Assembly: GCA_902602695.1 (NCBI GenBank)
Contig: CACKRO010000008.1
Span: 1-50,130, forward strand
Direction: 5' to 3'
Origin: an uncultured Alphaproteobacteria bacterium
GTDB lineage: Bacteria > Pseudomonadota > Alphaproteobacteria > HIMB59 > GCA-002718135
Length of the DNA: 50,130 nucleotides
A model generated the notes under the pieces. It was not told the DNA's origin. It saw nothing but the letters and a program-made list of their open reading frames with translations, and did no database searches. Of this stretch, positions 36,679 to 45,252 are shown one piece after another. A program made the translations under genes and the position numbers. Within the stretch, counting starts at the first letter, position 1. The number at the start of each line of letters is the position of its first letter.

Positions 36679-37827
36679 ATGAAAAAAGTCAGTGATATTC
36701 ATGCAATTAAAATTATTTTTTTTATAACTGCTTGTTATGTGGGTTTATGGGCTATTAGGATACCTACCATAAAGGATCAACTTCAAACTGATTATATTGG
36801 TGTTGGATATATTATGTTATCATTTGCAATTGGTTCAATTGTTGCAATGATTTTTGCAAATGCTCTTATTCTTAAAACTTCTACAAAATCTATTTTAACA
36901 TGCACCTTAATTGCTGAAGGTTGTTTGTGGTTGCCAGTACCTTTCATTCAAGAGTTATGGCTTTTTATGGTTTTCTCATTTGTTTTTGGGATGAGTTATG
37001 GTGCATTCGAAATAGCTTGCAATGTTTATGCATCAAATTTAGAAGTTAGAGAAAAAAAATCAATGATGTCAGGGTTTCATGCATTTTGGAGTCTTGGAGT
37101 TTTATTTGGATCTCTAATTACAAGCTTTTTACTAGAGTGGAATTATTCTTTTATTTTTAATATACTTTTGTATGTCATCATTCTTCTTCCTTTGAGTTTG
37201 TATTTTGTACTTTGTTTAGAGTCACAAGTTGAAACAAAATCAGAAGACTCCAGTAAAAAAAATATATTTTTTATTTGGCCCTTACTTATTTTTTTATTAG
37301 CATTAATTGCAATGGCAAACGCTCTAACAGAAGGAAGTGTTGATGCATGGGGAGCTCTCTATATGAGAGATTTTATTCAAGTTGATGGTTTCTATATAGG
37401 CTTAGCAACTCTAAGTTTTAATATTTTTATGGTTATCGGAAGATTTAGTGGTGATTGGGTAAGAGATAAAATCGGAGTTTTTCTTTTGATTTTCTTTTTA
37501 TTTTTATCGACGATTATAAGTTTAATAATTTTATCTAATTTTAGCAGTATTTATGCAGCTATTATTGGTTTTTCATTATTAGGTATCGGAGCATCCTCAA
37601 TTGTTCCTATAGCATATAGTTTAGCTGGAAAAATTGAGGGAATTGACAGTGGAGTAGGGATAACAATAATTTCAATTGCAGTTTACGGAACATTTATAGG
37701 GGCTCCAGCTTCATTAGGGTTTATTGCAAACAACTATGGAATTAATAATATATTTATTCCAATGCTAATAATTTTTATGATTTTAATAATTCCAATAAGT
37801 TTTTATAGAAAAAAATTTTCAGTTTAA
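36679..37827 (+). CDS. MFS transporter, YbjJ/FucP-like
   Basis: Twelve-helix major facilitator permease of 382 residues with a short soluble N-terminus, a charged central loop (about 187-200) and the MFS motif-A-like RFSGDWVRDKIG in the second half. The N-terminus (GLWAIRIPTIKDQL) and FGMSYGAFEIACNVYASNLE resemble YbjJ-type permeases. The substrate cannot be inferred. It lies 9 bases after glyQS and its end overlaps ygfZ on the other strand by 9 bases. Confidence 0.85.
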   Translation: MKKVSDIHAIKIIFFITACYVGLWAIRIPTIKDQLQTDYIGVGYIMLSFAIGSIVAMIFANALILKTSTKSILTCTLIAEGCLWLPVPFIQELWLFMVFSFVFGMSYGAFEIACNVYASNLEVREKKSMMSGFHAFWSLGVLFGSLITSFLLEWNYSFIFNILLYVIILLPLSLYFVLCLESQVETKSEDSSKKNIFFIWPLLIFLLALIAMANALTEGSVDAWGALYMRDFIQVDGFYIGLATLSFNIFMVIGRFSGDWVRDKIGVFLLIFFLFLSTIISLIILSNFSSIYAAIIGFSLLGIGASSIVPIAYSLAGKIEGIDSGVGITIISIAVYGTFIGAPASLGFIANNYGINNIFIPMLIIFMILIIPISFYRKKFSV

Positions 37828-38649
37828 AAAATCAAAAGATAATGAATCATTAATTACTAAATTTTGATTTTTATTTTTTATTTCATTAACAAAATTAATA
37901 TTTAATGCTGCAAAAATATTTGAATTTGCTTTTGATACAATTGTACCTATTTTTTTATTATCTACCATCAACTCATCTCCTTCTAGCACATCTCCACTTT
38001 TTATTTTTAAAGCGTAAAGTTTTTTCTTGAGTAATCCACGGTATTTCATTCTTGCAGTAATTTCTTGACCCACATAGCATCCCTTATCCCAATCAATAGC
38101 ATTTAAATTATCAAAATTATTTTCTAATAATAAAGATTTATTTTCTAAAATATCAAATGGTGAATAGGGTGTTGTATGATTAATTAAAATTTCATGATAT
38201 TTTGTTTCATTAATTTCTTTAAATCTTTCTTTTTCAATTAAAATTTTTTTATCCGTTATAAGTTTTTTACCTAAGTTTATATTTCTAGGATCATTTAAAT
38301 AAACATTATAATCACCTTCATAATCTATATTAAATAATGAATAAGAATTTAGATTATTAATTTCTTTAATTTCTATATCAGAGCGAAGTTTATAAATTTT
38401 TAATCGTCCTAATAAATTATTATAAAATTTATCATTAGTTTCAAAAATATAGTTTTCATTTATATTGAATATAAAAAAATCTGCTAAAAATTTACCCTGA
38501 GGTGTTAATAGACATGAATAAATAATTGATCCATCGTTACATTTTTCAATGTCATTAGTAATTAAATTTTGAATAAATGATTTACTATCTTTTCCAGAAA
38601 TCTCGAAAAATCTTGAATTCAGATGATGAAAAAAGTATTTATCTTTCAT
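37819..38649 (-). CDS. ygfZ: YgfZ-family folate-binding iron-sulfur cluster maintenance protein
   Basis: Tetrahydrofolate-dependent protein, related to the GcvT fold, that supports iron-sulfur enzymes. The family signature KGCYVGQEITARMKYRG is complete (about residues 188-204), and the N-terminus shows FIQNLITNDIE and LTPQGKFLADFFI. The 276 residues are close to the usual 280-330. It is divergent from the GT9 gene with 45 bases between starts; a 10-bp palindrome AATATATATT lies 9 bases before its start. Confidence 0.92.
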   Translation of the reverse strand: MKDKYFFHHLNSRFFEISGKDSKSFIQNLITNDIEKCNDGSIIYSCLLTPQGKFLADFFIFNINENYIFETNDKFYNNLLGRLKIYKLRSDIEIKEINNLNSYSLFNIDYEGDYNVYLNDPRNINLGKKLITDKKILIEKERFKEINETKYHEILINHTTPYSPFDILENKSLLLENNFDNLNAIDWDKGCYVGQEITARMKYRGLLKKKLYALKIKSGDVLEGDELMVDNKKIGTIVSKANSNIFAALNINFVNEIKNKNQNLVINDSLSFDFLN

Positions 38650-38694
38650 AATTATCTAAATATATATTGAATATACTAAAAGTGTAATATTTCT

Positions 38695-39618
38695 GTGAAA
38701 ATTCTTGTTATTTCGTCAAATCTTATTGGAGATACAATTCTATCAACTGGAGTAATAAATTATTTTAGAAATAAATATCCTGAAACTAAATTTACATTTG
38801 TAATTGGTCCATCTGCTAAATCAATTTTCAAAAACTTTAAATCTGTAGAAACTATAATTACTATTTCCAAAAAAAGATACAATATGCATTGGTTAGATAT
38901 AATTTCTAATTGTTATGGAAAGAAGTGGGATATAATTATTGATTTTAGAAGTTCGTTGTTATCATATTTTTTAAAACATAAACAAAAATTTATTTTTAAA
39001 AAAAAATCTAATCTAAACCATGTAAAGCAATTATCTAATTACTTTAAATTCGATTGTTCAGATTTGTTTATTGAGACAAATACAGAAGAAGAAGAAATAG
39101 TTACAAAACATTTGTCCGATAATTTTAAATATTTTGTTATATTTCCAGGTGGAAATTGGAAACCAAAAATTTGGAGTATTAAAAATTATAATTCACTATT
39201 AATCAAAATTTTATCTCAAAATAAAAATATTAAATTTATTTTAGTTGGTTCAAAGTCAGAAGAAGAACATTATTTAAATGAAATAACAAAAAATATTGAT
39301 AGTAATAAGATAATTAATTTATTTGGTGCATCATTGACTCAAACTGCTGCTTATATGAAGAAATCAAAATTATTTATTGGAAATGATTCAGGATTATCAC
39401 ATATGGCTTCAGCCACAAAATTAAAGTCAATAGTATTATTTGGCCCAACAAATGACGTGATTTACGGCCCATTTATGCAAGATTCACAAGTTATAAGAAC
39501 AAATGAAAGCTATGACTATTTTAAAAGTATAAATATTGATAAAACAAAGTCCTATATGGACTCTATAAGCGTAGAAAAGATTTATTCTACATTACAAAAA
39601 AATAATTATTGTGAATAA
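38695..39618 (+). CDS. glycosyltransferase family 9 (heptosyltransferase-like)
   Basis: Family of ADP-heptose:LPS heptosyltransferases that build the inner core of lipopolysaccharide at the cytoplasmic face. The 307 residues have a GT-B fold with N-terminal LVISSNLIGDTILSTGVI, PGGNWKPKIWS and GNDSGLSHMASATKLKSIVLFGPT, the nucleotide-sugar region. Start is GTG 38695, which places the family N-terminus correctly; candidate -10 boxes TATACT (38673-38678) or TAATAT lie just upstream. It overlaps pyrC by 8 bases. Whether the sugar is heptose is not certain. Confidence 0.88.
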   Translation: MKILVISSNLIGDTILSTGVINYFRNKYPETKFTFVIGPSAKSIFKNFKSVETIITISKKRYNMHWLDIISNCYGKKWDIIIDFRSSLLSYFLKHKQKFIFKKKSNLNHVKQLSNYFKFDCSDLFIETNTEEEEIVTKHLSDNFKYFVIFPGGNWKPKIWSIKNYNSLLIKILSQNKNIKFILVGSKSEEEHYLNEITKNIDSNKIINLFGASLTQTAAYMKKSKLFIGNDSGLSHMASATKLKSIVLFGPTNDVIYGPFMQDSQVIRTNESYDYFKSINIDKTKSYMDSISVEKIYSTLQKNNYCE

Positions 39619-40645
39619 AAATATTGAAATAATTCAGCCTGATGATTGGCATGTACATTTTAGAGAAGGTGACATGTTAGAAATGGTTACTAATTTCTCC
39701 TCAAGAATAAATAATAGATGTGTGGCAATGCCAAATACAGAAATTCCCATAACAGATACTAATAAAGCTACCGCTTATAAAAAACTTTTAAATAAAGCAT
39801 CTAGTAATAATTTTGAACCACTTATACCTTGTTATTTAAATGAAAATTTAGATTTAGAAGATTTTAGAAAAGGTATGCAAAATAAAATATTCTTTGGATC
39901 TAAACTTTATCCCTCAAATGCAACTACAAACTCAAGTCATGGAGTAAGTGACATTTCAAAAATTTTTAAATTTTTGGAGATTTTAGAAGAAGAAAAAAGT
40001 CCATTACTAATACACGGCGAAAAAGTAGCCGAAAATATCGATATTTTTGATAGAGAAAAATATTTTATAGATGATGAATTATGCATTATTAGAAAAAAAT
40101 TTCCCCTTTTAAAAATCACACTTGAACATGTATCAACTTCATATGGAGTTAATTATGTGAAAGAAAATGAAAATATTGCAGGAACAATTACACCTCACCA
40201 CATGCTTTTAACAAAAAAAGATGTATTTCATGATGACTCTATTAATCCTCACCATTTTTGTATGCCAGTTGTTAAAAACGAAACAGATTTAATAGAATTA
40301 AGAAAAGCTGCATGTCAAAATAATTCTAAATTTTTTTTAGGTACGGACTCAGCTCCACATCCAATTCAAGAAAAAAAACCAGATATGTCCTCCAAGCCAG
40401 GAATATTTTCCTCTCCTTGCTCACTAGAATTATATACAGAAATTTTCGATCAAGAAAATGCAATTGATAAGTTAGAGATTTTTTGTTCAATTAATGGGGC
40501 AAAACATTATAATTTTCCAATTAATGATAAAAAAATTAAATTAGAAAAAGAGGAATGGATTATGACAGAATTATCTAGTTACAAAGATATTCAGGTTAAG
40601 AATTTTTATGCTAATAAAAAAATTAATTGGAAAGTAGTCAATTAA
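39611..40645 (+). CDS. pyrC: dihydroorotase, class II
   Basis: Third step of pyrimidine synthesis: closes carbamoyl-aspartate to dihydroorotate. The 344-residue product has the zinc motif DDWHVHFREGDML (about 10-22), the carboxylated lysine in FGSKLYPSNATTNS (about residue 98), TPHHMLL and FLGTDSAPHP with the catalytic aspartate. It is the E. coli-type short PyrC. The start is GTG 39611, 8 bases inside the GT9 gene. Pairing with a glycosyltransferase has no obvious metabolic meaning. Confidence 0.95.
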   Translation: MNKNIEIIQPDDWHVHFREGDMLEMVTNFSSRINNRCVAMPNTEIPITDTNKATAYKKLLNKASSNNFEPLIPCYLNENLDLEDFRKGMQNKIFFGSKLYPSNATTNSSHGVSDISKIFKFLEILEEEKSPLLIHGEKVAENIDIFDREKYFIDDELCIIRKKFPLLKITLEHVSTSYGVNYVKENENIAGTITPHHMLLTKKDVFHDDSINPHHFCMPVVKNETDLIELRKAACQNNSKFFLGTDSAPHPIQEKKPDMSSKPGIFSSPCSLELYTEIFDQENAIDKLEIFCSINGAKHYNFPINDKKIKLEKEEWIMTELSSYKDIQVKNFYANKKINWKVVN

Positions 40646-40662
40646 TCTTTATAGAAATATTA

Positions 40663-41019
40663 ATGTCATTGGGAACAAAGATTTATACTTGGCTTAAGGG
40701 AAACTTAGTTGGTAGTGATGATTTAGGAAATAAATATTACTGTAGTTCTAAAGATTTTATAGATTTAAAAGCAAAAAGATGGGTAATATTTAATGGTGAA
40801 ATAGAGGCATCAAATATTCCGCCACACTGGCATGCTTGGCTTCACAAAACTATTAATAATCCTCCTCTTGACTATTCACACAAATACAAATGGCAAAAAA
40901 ATCATAAACCAAACATGACAGGTACTAGTGATGCATATTTCCCATCATCTCATCCTCTTTCAAAAAATTATGACCCAGAAAAAAAAGAAGAAGAATATAA
41001 ATCTTGGACTCCTAATTAG
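40663..41019 (+). CDS. NADH:ubiquinone oxidoreductase 17.2 kDa-type subunit (NDUFA12 homologue)
   Basis: Accessory subunit of respiratory complex I found in alphaproteobacteria and mitochondria. The 118 residues begin SLGTKIYTWLKGNLVGSDD and show GNKYY, KRWVIFNGEIEASNIPPHWHAWLH and a C-terminal YKSWTP, all NDUFA12 features. The ATG at 40663 fits the family; the frame is open upstream to a TTG inside pyrC, which I rejected. The DUF2155 gene starts in another frame 50 bases before it ends, matching a neighbour order common in alphaproteobacteria. Confidence 0.93.
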   Translation: MSLGTKIYTWLKGNLVGSDDLGNKYYCSSKDFIDLKAKRWVIFNGEIEASNIPPHWHAWLHKTINNPPLDYSHKYKWQKNHKPNMTGTSDAYFPSSHPLSKNYDPEKKEEEYKSWTPN

Positions 41020-41374
41020 AGCAACATTATTTTTTCTCCTACCGCTAACTGTTTCTGCTGAGACTATTGAAAAAAAATATGCTTCTTTTAAGTTATTAAA
41101 CAAAACTACTAATAAAGTCTCTACAAAAGATATTTTAGTAGATTCTAAAATATCATGGGAAACTTTAAATATTGAAGTTTTGTATTGTGGTAGCACTCCT
41201 CCAACTGAAATTCCTGAAGATTATGTTTTGATAGATGTTTACGATACTATCAATAATGAAAATACTAATATTTATAAAGGCTGGATGATTTCTTCTTCTC
41301 CTGATGTTACTCCTTTAGAAAATCCTATCTATGATTTATGGTTAGTAGATTGTAGTAACGATAAAATTTCTTGA
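40970..41374 (+). CDS. DUF2155 secreted protein
   Basis: Short exported protein of unknown function typical of alphaproteobacteria. From ATG 40970 the product has 134 residues: a signal peptide with a strongly basic start (MTQKKKKKNIN), a hydrophobic core LLIRATLFFLLPLTVSA, and probable cleavage before ETIEKKY. The mature part has the family phrases VLYCGSTPPTE, YKGWMISSSPDVTPLENPIYDLWLVDC, including two cysteines that may pair. Longer ATG starts at 40928/40931 would spoil the signal peptide. It overlaps the NDUFA12 gene by 50 bases and the opposite aat gene by 46 bases. Confidence 0.88.
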   Translation: MTQKKKKKNINLGLLIRATLFFLLPLTVSAETIEKKYASFKLLNKTTNKVSTKDILVDSKISWETLNIEVLYCGSTPPTEIPEDYVLIDVYDTINNENTNIYKGWMISSSPDVTPLENPIYDLWLVDCSNDKIS

Positions 41375-41982
41375 AAATTATTAATATCCTCAAAAAAACT
41401 TTCAATCTTTAAACCTTCTTTTAGTTTATTTTCATAAATTTCGGTTTCTATCTCATACGCACCAAACTGAACTAAATGAGGATTGAAAAACTGTGAATCT
41501 AAAATGGAAAAATTATTTTTTTTCAATATTGCTAATAAATAAAGTAGACAAAACTTACTTGTATTAGTTTTTAAACTAAACATGCTTTCACCAAAAAAAC
41601 ATGATCCTATGTGTAAACCGTATAAACCACCAATTAGATTATCATTTTCATAACATTCTATGCTGTGACATTTACCTATTTTATATAATTCATTAAATGT
41701 ATCTAAAATAACATCATTGATCCAAGTATCTTGATCTTTTCTTTTAATCTCTTTGCATAACTCTATAACTTTTGCAAAATTTTGATCAATTTTAAAACTA
41801 TATTTTGTTTTTTTAAACTCACTAAAAAGTTTCTTTGGATAATGAAAATTTGAAATTGGAATGATAAATCTTAATTTGGGTTTATAAAATTTTATTTCTT
41901 CAGAATACTTACTATCAGCCATCGGAAAGTAAGCTTTTTTATAAAATTCTATTAAGCTGTTTAAATCAAATATTTTACTCAA
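41329..41982 (-). CDS. aat: leucyl/phenylalanyl-tRNA-protein transferase
   Basis: Adds leucine or phenylalanine to proteins with N-terminal lysine or arginine, marking them for ClpAP. The 217-residue product has the family core: a TWINDVILDTFNELYKIG helix, GKCHSIECYENDNLIGGLYGLHIG and FFGESMFS, then the DSQFFNPHLVQFGAYEI segment. The N-terminus is shorter and more divergent than in E. coli (234 residues). It overlaps accC by 8 bases and DUF2155 tail-to-tail by 46 bases, an overlap of two coding 3' ends on opposite strands. Confidence 0.9.
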   Translation of the reverse strand: MSKIFDLNSLIEFYKKAYFPMADSKYSEEIKFYKPKLRFIIPISNFHYPKKLFSEFKKTKYSFKIDQNFAKVIELCKEIKRKDQDTWINDVILDTFNELYKIGKCHSIECYENDNLIGGLYGLHIGSCFFGESMFSLKTNTSKFCLLYLLAILKKNNFSILDSQFFNPHLVQFGAYEIETEIYENKLKEGLKIESFFEDINNFQEILSLLQSTNHKS

Positions 41983-43306
41983 TTAAATTTGACATAAAAT
42001 TAATGTTGTAACTTCCTCTTTTAAACTCATCAGTTTGAATAATTTTTTGATGTAGTTGAATGTTAGTATTTATTCCCATAATTACATATTCTTCTAATGC
42101 TCGGTTCATTTTTTTTAAAGCTTCTGATCTTGTTGCGCCGTAGGTAATTAACTTACCAATCATACTATCATAGTGGGATGGAATTGAGTATCCATCGTAA
42201 ACAGCTGAGTCTACTCTAATACCTAGTCCTCCAGGTTGATGATATTGTGTTATCTTACCAGGTGATGGTATAAAACTCTCTGGATGTTCGGCATTAATTC
42301 GACATTCAATTGAGTTTCCTTTTAATTTTATATCTTCTTGTTTTATTGTAAGTTTTTCACCATTAGCAACAAGAATTTGTTCTTTAACAAGGTCAATGCC
42401 AGTTACCATTTCTGTTACTGGGTGCTCAACTTGTAATCTTGTATTCATTTCCATAAAATAAAATTCATCATTTTCGTATAAAAATTCTAATGTTCCAACA
42501 CCTTCATATCCAATTTCTTTCATTGCTTTTCTGCAAAGTTCAGAAATTTTTTCTCTATTTTCATTTGTTAGAACTGAACTTGGACTTTCTTCGATAAGTT
42601 TTTGATGCTTCCTTTGAATTGAGCAATCTCTTTCTCCAAGAGTAACAACATTTCCAAATGCATCACAAAGAACTTGAATTTCAATATGTTTAGGAGATGT
42701 TAAAAATTTTTCTAAATAAACATTTTCATCATTAAATGATTTTTTTGCTTCAATTTTTGCTTCATTTATAGCTTTATTCAAATCATCCTCTTCTGTGACG
42801 ACTCTCATTCCTTTACCACCACCCCCACTCGCTGCTTTTACTATAATCGGGTATTTTACTTTTTTTATAAATTCTTCAATTTTATTTTTATTACTTAAGT
42901 CATTTATACCTTTTACTGTTGGCACCCCTGTTTCATCCATTATTTTTTTTGCATCAATTTTGTTACCCATCATTTTGATATGTTCCGATTTTGGCCCAAT
43001 AAATTTAATATTGTGTTCTTCAATAATTTCTGCAAACCTTTGATTTTCACTTAAAAAACCATATCCAGGATGAATTGCATCTACATCAGTTAATGTTGCA
43101 GCAGTTATAATTGCAGGTATGTTTAAATAACTAGATTGAGCAGAGGCTGGTCCAACACAAATACTTTCATCCGCCATTCTTACATGCATTGCATTTTCAT
43201 CAACATCAGAGTGAATGGCTACAGTTTTTATTCCTAATTCTCTGCAGGCTCTAAGAACACGTAAAGCAATTTCACCTCTATTAGCAATCAGTATTTTTTT
43301 GAACAT
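41975..43306 (-). CDS. accC: acetyl-CoA carboxylase, biotin carboxylase subunit
   Basis: Carboxylates biotin on AccB using ATP and bicarbonate, first step of fatty acid synthesis. The 443 residues have the N-terminal RGEIALRVLRACRELGI, the ATP-grasp glycine loop SGGGGKGMRVV (about 159-169), GERDCSIQRKHQKLIEE, and the catalytic EMNTRLQVEHPVTE (about 288-301). Length matches the family. The start codon overlaps the accB stop by one base. Confidence 0.97.
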   Translation of the reverse strand: MFKKILIANRGEIALRVLRACRELGIKTVAIHSDVDENAMHVRMADESICVGPASAQSSYLNIPAIITAATLTDVDAIHPGYGFLSENQRFAEIIEEHNIKFIGPKSEHIKMMGNKIDAKKIMDETGVPTVKGINDLSNKNKIEEFIKKVKYPIIVKAASGGGGKGMRVVTEEDDLNKAINEAKIEAKKSFNDENVYLEKFLTSPKHIEIQVLCDAFGNVVTLGERDCSIQRKHQKLIEESPSSVLTNENREKISELCRKAMKEIGYEGVGTLEFLYENDEFYFMEMNTRLQVEHPVTEMVTGIDLVKEQILVANGEKLTIKQEDIKLKGNSIECRINAEHPESFIPSPGKITQYHQPGGLGIRVDSAVYDGYSIPSHYDSMIGKLITYGATRSEALKKMNRALEEYVIMGINTNIQLHQKIIQTDEFKRGSYNINFMSNLIE

Positions 43307-43752
43307 TATTCAAAAATTATAAGAGTATCACCATATTCAACGGGCTGACTATTCAATGTAACTATTTTTTTGATAATACCAGATCTAGGAGCTTTGATTT
43401 CATTAAAAGTTTTCATTGCTTCAATTAACAATAAAGTATCGCCGGCTTTAACATGTTGACCAACTTTAACATAAGGTTGCGAATTTGGATCAGCAGAAAG
43501 ATAAGCAACTCCTACCATTGGAGATTTAACAATATTATCTTCATTTACAACGTCGTTTGTATTTTCAACTTCTTTAACTTCAGTATTTTTTTCTATTTTT
43601 TGAACGGAAATATTGTTTTCAACGAAGTCATTTGAGGTAATCTCAATTTCATAATCATTTTTTTTTATTTTTATTTTAGCAATACTATTAATTTTTGATT
43701 CTTTAACGATTAACTTAATATTCTCTAAATCTGTTTTATCTATTTTAGTCAT
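43306..43752 (-). CDS. accB: biotin carboxyl carrier protein of acetyl-CoA carboxylase
   Basis: Carries biotin between AccC and the carboxyltransferase. The 148 residues have an N-terminal helical region, a linker rich in charged residues (about 50-75), and the C-terminal biotinyl domain with VKSPMVGVAYLS and the biotin lysine in IEAMKTFNEIKAP (about residue 115); the usual AMKMMN or AMKTMN is AMKTFN here. It is 2 bases after aroQ and shares a base with accC, giving aroQ-accB-accC, an order seen in many bacteria. Confidence 0.96.
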   Translation of the reverse strand: MTKIDKTDLENIKLIVKESKINSIAKIKIKKNDYEIEITSNDFVENNISVQKIEKNTEVKEVENTNDVVNEDNIVKSPMVGVAYLSADPNSQPYVKVGQHVKAGDTLLLIEAMKTFNEIKAPRSGIIKKIVTLNSQPVEYGDTLIIFE

Positions 43753-43754
43753 AC

Positions 43755-44192
43755 TTATTTATAAATTAATTTGCATATTGCTTCAATTCCTAGAAGATAA
43801 CTATTTCCACCAAATCCACATATTAAACCATGCACTCCTTCAGAAGTAATACTTTTTTTTCTATACTCTTCTCTCGAATAAATATTTGAAAGATGAATTT
43901 CTATTTTGGGCTTATTTATTGCTCTTAATGAATCTAGAATGGCTATTGATGAATGAGTAAATGCTGCTGGATTAATAATTAGACCTTCAAATTTATCATT
44001 TACTTCATGAATTTTATCAATTATTTCACCTTCATTATTAGATTGGAAAAAAATAATTTCTAATTTCTTCTCTATACCTTTTTTTTCACAATCAGATTTA
44101 ATCTTATCTAAACTGTCTTTACCATAAATATCATCTTCTCTATTTCCTAATAGATTTAGGTTAGGGCCATTAATAATTAATATTTTTTTCAT
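43755..44192 (-). CDS. aroQ: 3-dehydroquinate dehydratase, type II
   Basis: Third step of the shikimate pathway. The 145-residue product shows the type II signatures LIINGPNLNLLGNRE (about 4-18), the SNNEGEIIDKIH stretch, NPAAFTHSSIAI, and HLSNIYSREEYRKKS with the catalytic arginine and serine region near the C-terminus. Length is standard. It lies 1 base after the dCTP deaminase gene and 2 bases before accB. Confidence 0.95.
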   Translation of the reverse strand: MKKILIINGPNLNLLGNREDDIYGKDSLDKIKSDCEKKGIEKKLEIIFFQSNNEGEIIDKIHEVNDKFEGLIINPAAFTHSSIAILDSLRAINKPKIEIHLSNIYSREEYRKKSITSEGVHGLICGFGGNSYLLGIEAICKLIYK

Positions 44193-44193
44193 T

Positions 44194-45252
44194 TTATTTA
44201 AAATGCTTACTTAGTTTTAAACCTTGATTTTGATAATTTGATTTAATACCTTTTCCGTATACAATATTACTATTTTTGTTCAACTTTTCATATTTAATTC
44301 TGGCTATAGTTTGACCATCTTCTAATATAAAAGGTACTTCATTTGTTTTTACTTCTAAAACAGCATACGAACCATTTGACAGACCAAAACCAGGATCAAA
44401 AAAACCTGCATAATGCGCTCTGAAATCTCCAATACCTGTATCATATGGCAGCATTTCACCAGCAAAATTTGACGGGATTATGATTTTTTCCTTTGATCTT
44501 AAAATATAAAACTTATTTTTTTCTATAAGTAATTTTTTATTATTGTTTGTAATTGCAATCCAAAAATCATTTATTTTATGAGATTTAATATTAGAAAAAT
44601 TTAGAACTGGAGCATGTTTTTTAGCTACATAGGCAATAATTTTGGATGAAGAAAGATTAACTGATAACTTTAATCCATTATCAATTTTAATCTTATCTTT
44701 AGTTTGACTAGATATTTTGTATTTTTTACCAAGATTAATTAATTGTTTATCAGTCAAAAAATTATGTTTTTTGTTTACAAGTCTTAATTGATTTAAGCTG
44801 TTATTTTTTTTTAAAGATACATCAAATGATCTTGATGTTATTTCTAAAAAAATTTCACCTTTATAATTTTTAGGAATTTTTTCATATTCTTCAGCATAAT
44901 CAACAATTGATCTACAAAAAATATCTAGTCTGCCTGTACTACTTTTAGGGTTGCAATGACCAAATATATTATTTTTTAAATTAAGACTTTCGTTAAGCCT
45001 AACTATGTAAGTTTTATTTTTTCTAAATATAAATTCTTTATTTAAATTGATTTTTTTTATAGCTAAACCTTTTAATTTATTTCTTACCTTTGAATTGTAG
45101 GATAAAAAACTATGTTTAATTTCATAACATTCTTCACTTAACGATAAATCTATACTTGATGGTTGTATTTGATGATTATTAGTATTTTCAGTAGTAATGA
45201 AATTTTTATTAATTAAATTTATATAATCTTGATATACTAATGATCCCTGCAT
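44194..45252 (-). CDS. 2'-deoxycytidine 5'-triphosphate deaminase, two-domain type
   Basis: Makes dUTP for thymidylate synthesis. At 352 residues it is about twice the length of the E. coli Dcd (193) and fits the alphaproteobacterial DCD_N/DCD_C form with two dUTPase-like barrels. The N-terminal half has QPSSIDLSLSEECYEI (about 28-43) and HCNPKSSTGRLDIFCRSIVDY; the second half has PYDTGIGDFRAHYAGFFDPGFG and VLEVKTNEVPFILEDGQTIARIKYEKL. It sits between the M48 protease and aroQ with 0-1 base spacing, so it is co-transcribed. Confidence 0.88.
   Translation of the reverse strand: MQGSLVYQDYINLINKNFITTENTNNHQIQPSSIDLSLSEECYEIKHSFLSYNSKVRNKLKGLAIKKINLNKEFIFRKNKTYIVRLNESLNLKNNIFGHCNPKSSTGRLDIFCRSIVDYAEEYEKIPKNYKGEIFLEITSRSFDVSLKKNNSLNQLRLVNKKHNFLTDKQLINLGKKYKISSQTKDKIKIDNGLKLSVNLSSSKIIAYVAKKHAPVLNFSNIKSHKINDFWIAITNNNKKLLIEKNKFYILRSKEKIIIPSNFAGEMLPYDTGIGDFRAHYAGFFDPGFGLSNGSYAVLEVKTNEVPFILEDGQTIARIKYEKLNKNSNIVYGKGIKSNYQNQGLKLSKHFK

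Noticed and set aside
40627-40662. TTG start extending the NDUFA12 homologue by 12 residues
   Set aside because: The extension lies in pyrC and does not fit the family N-terminus; ATG 40663 does.
40928-40969. Longer ATG starts for the DUF2155 protein
   Set aside because: They place about 14 extra residues before a clear basic signal-peptide start at 40970.
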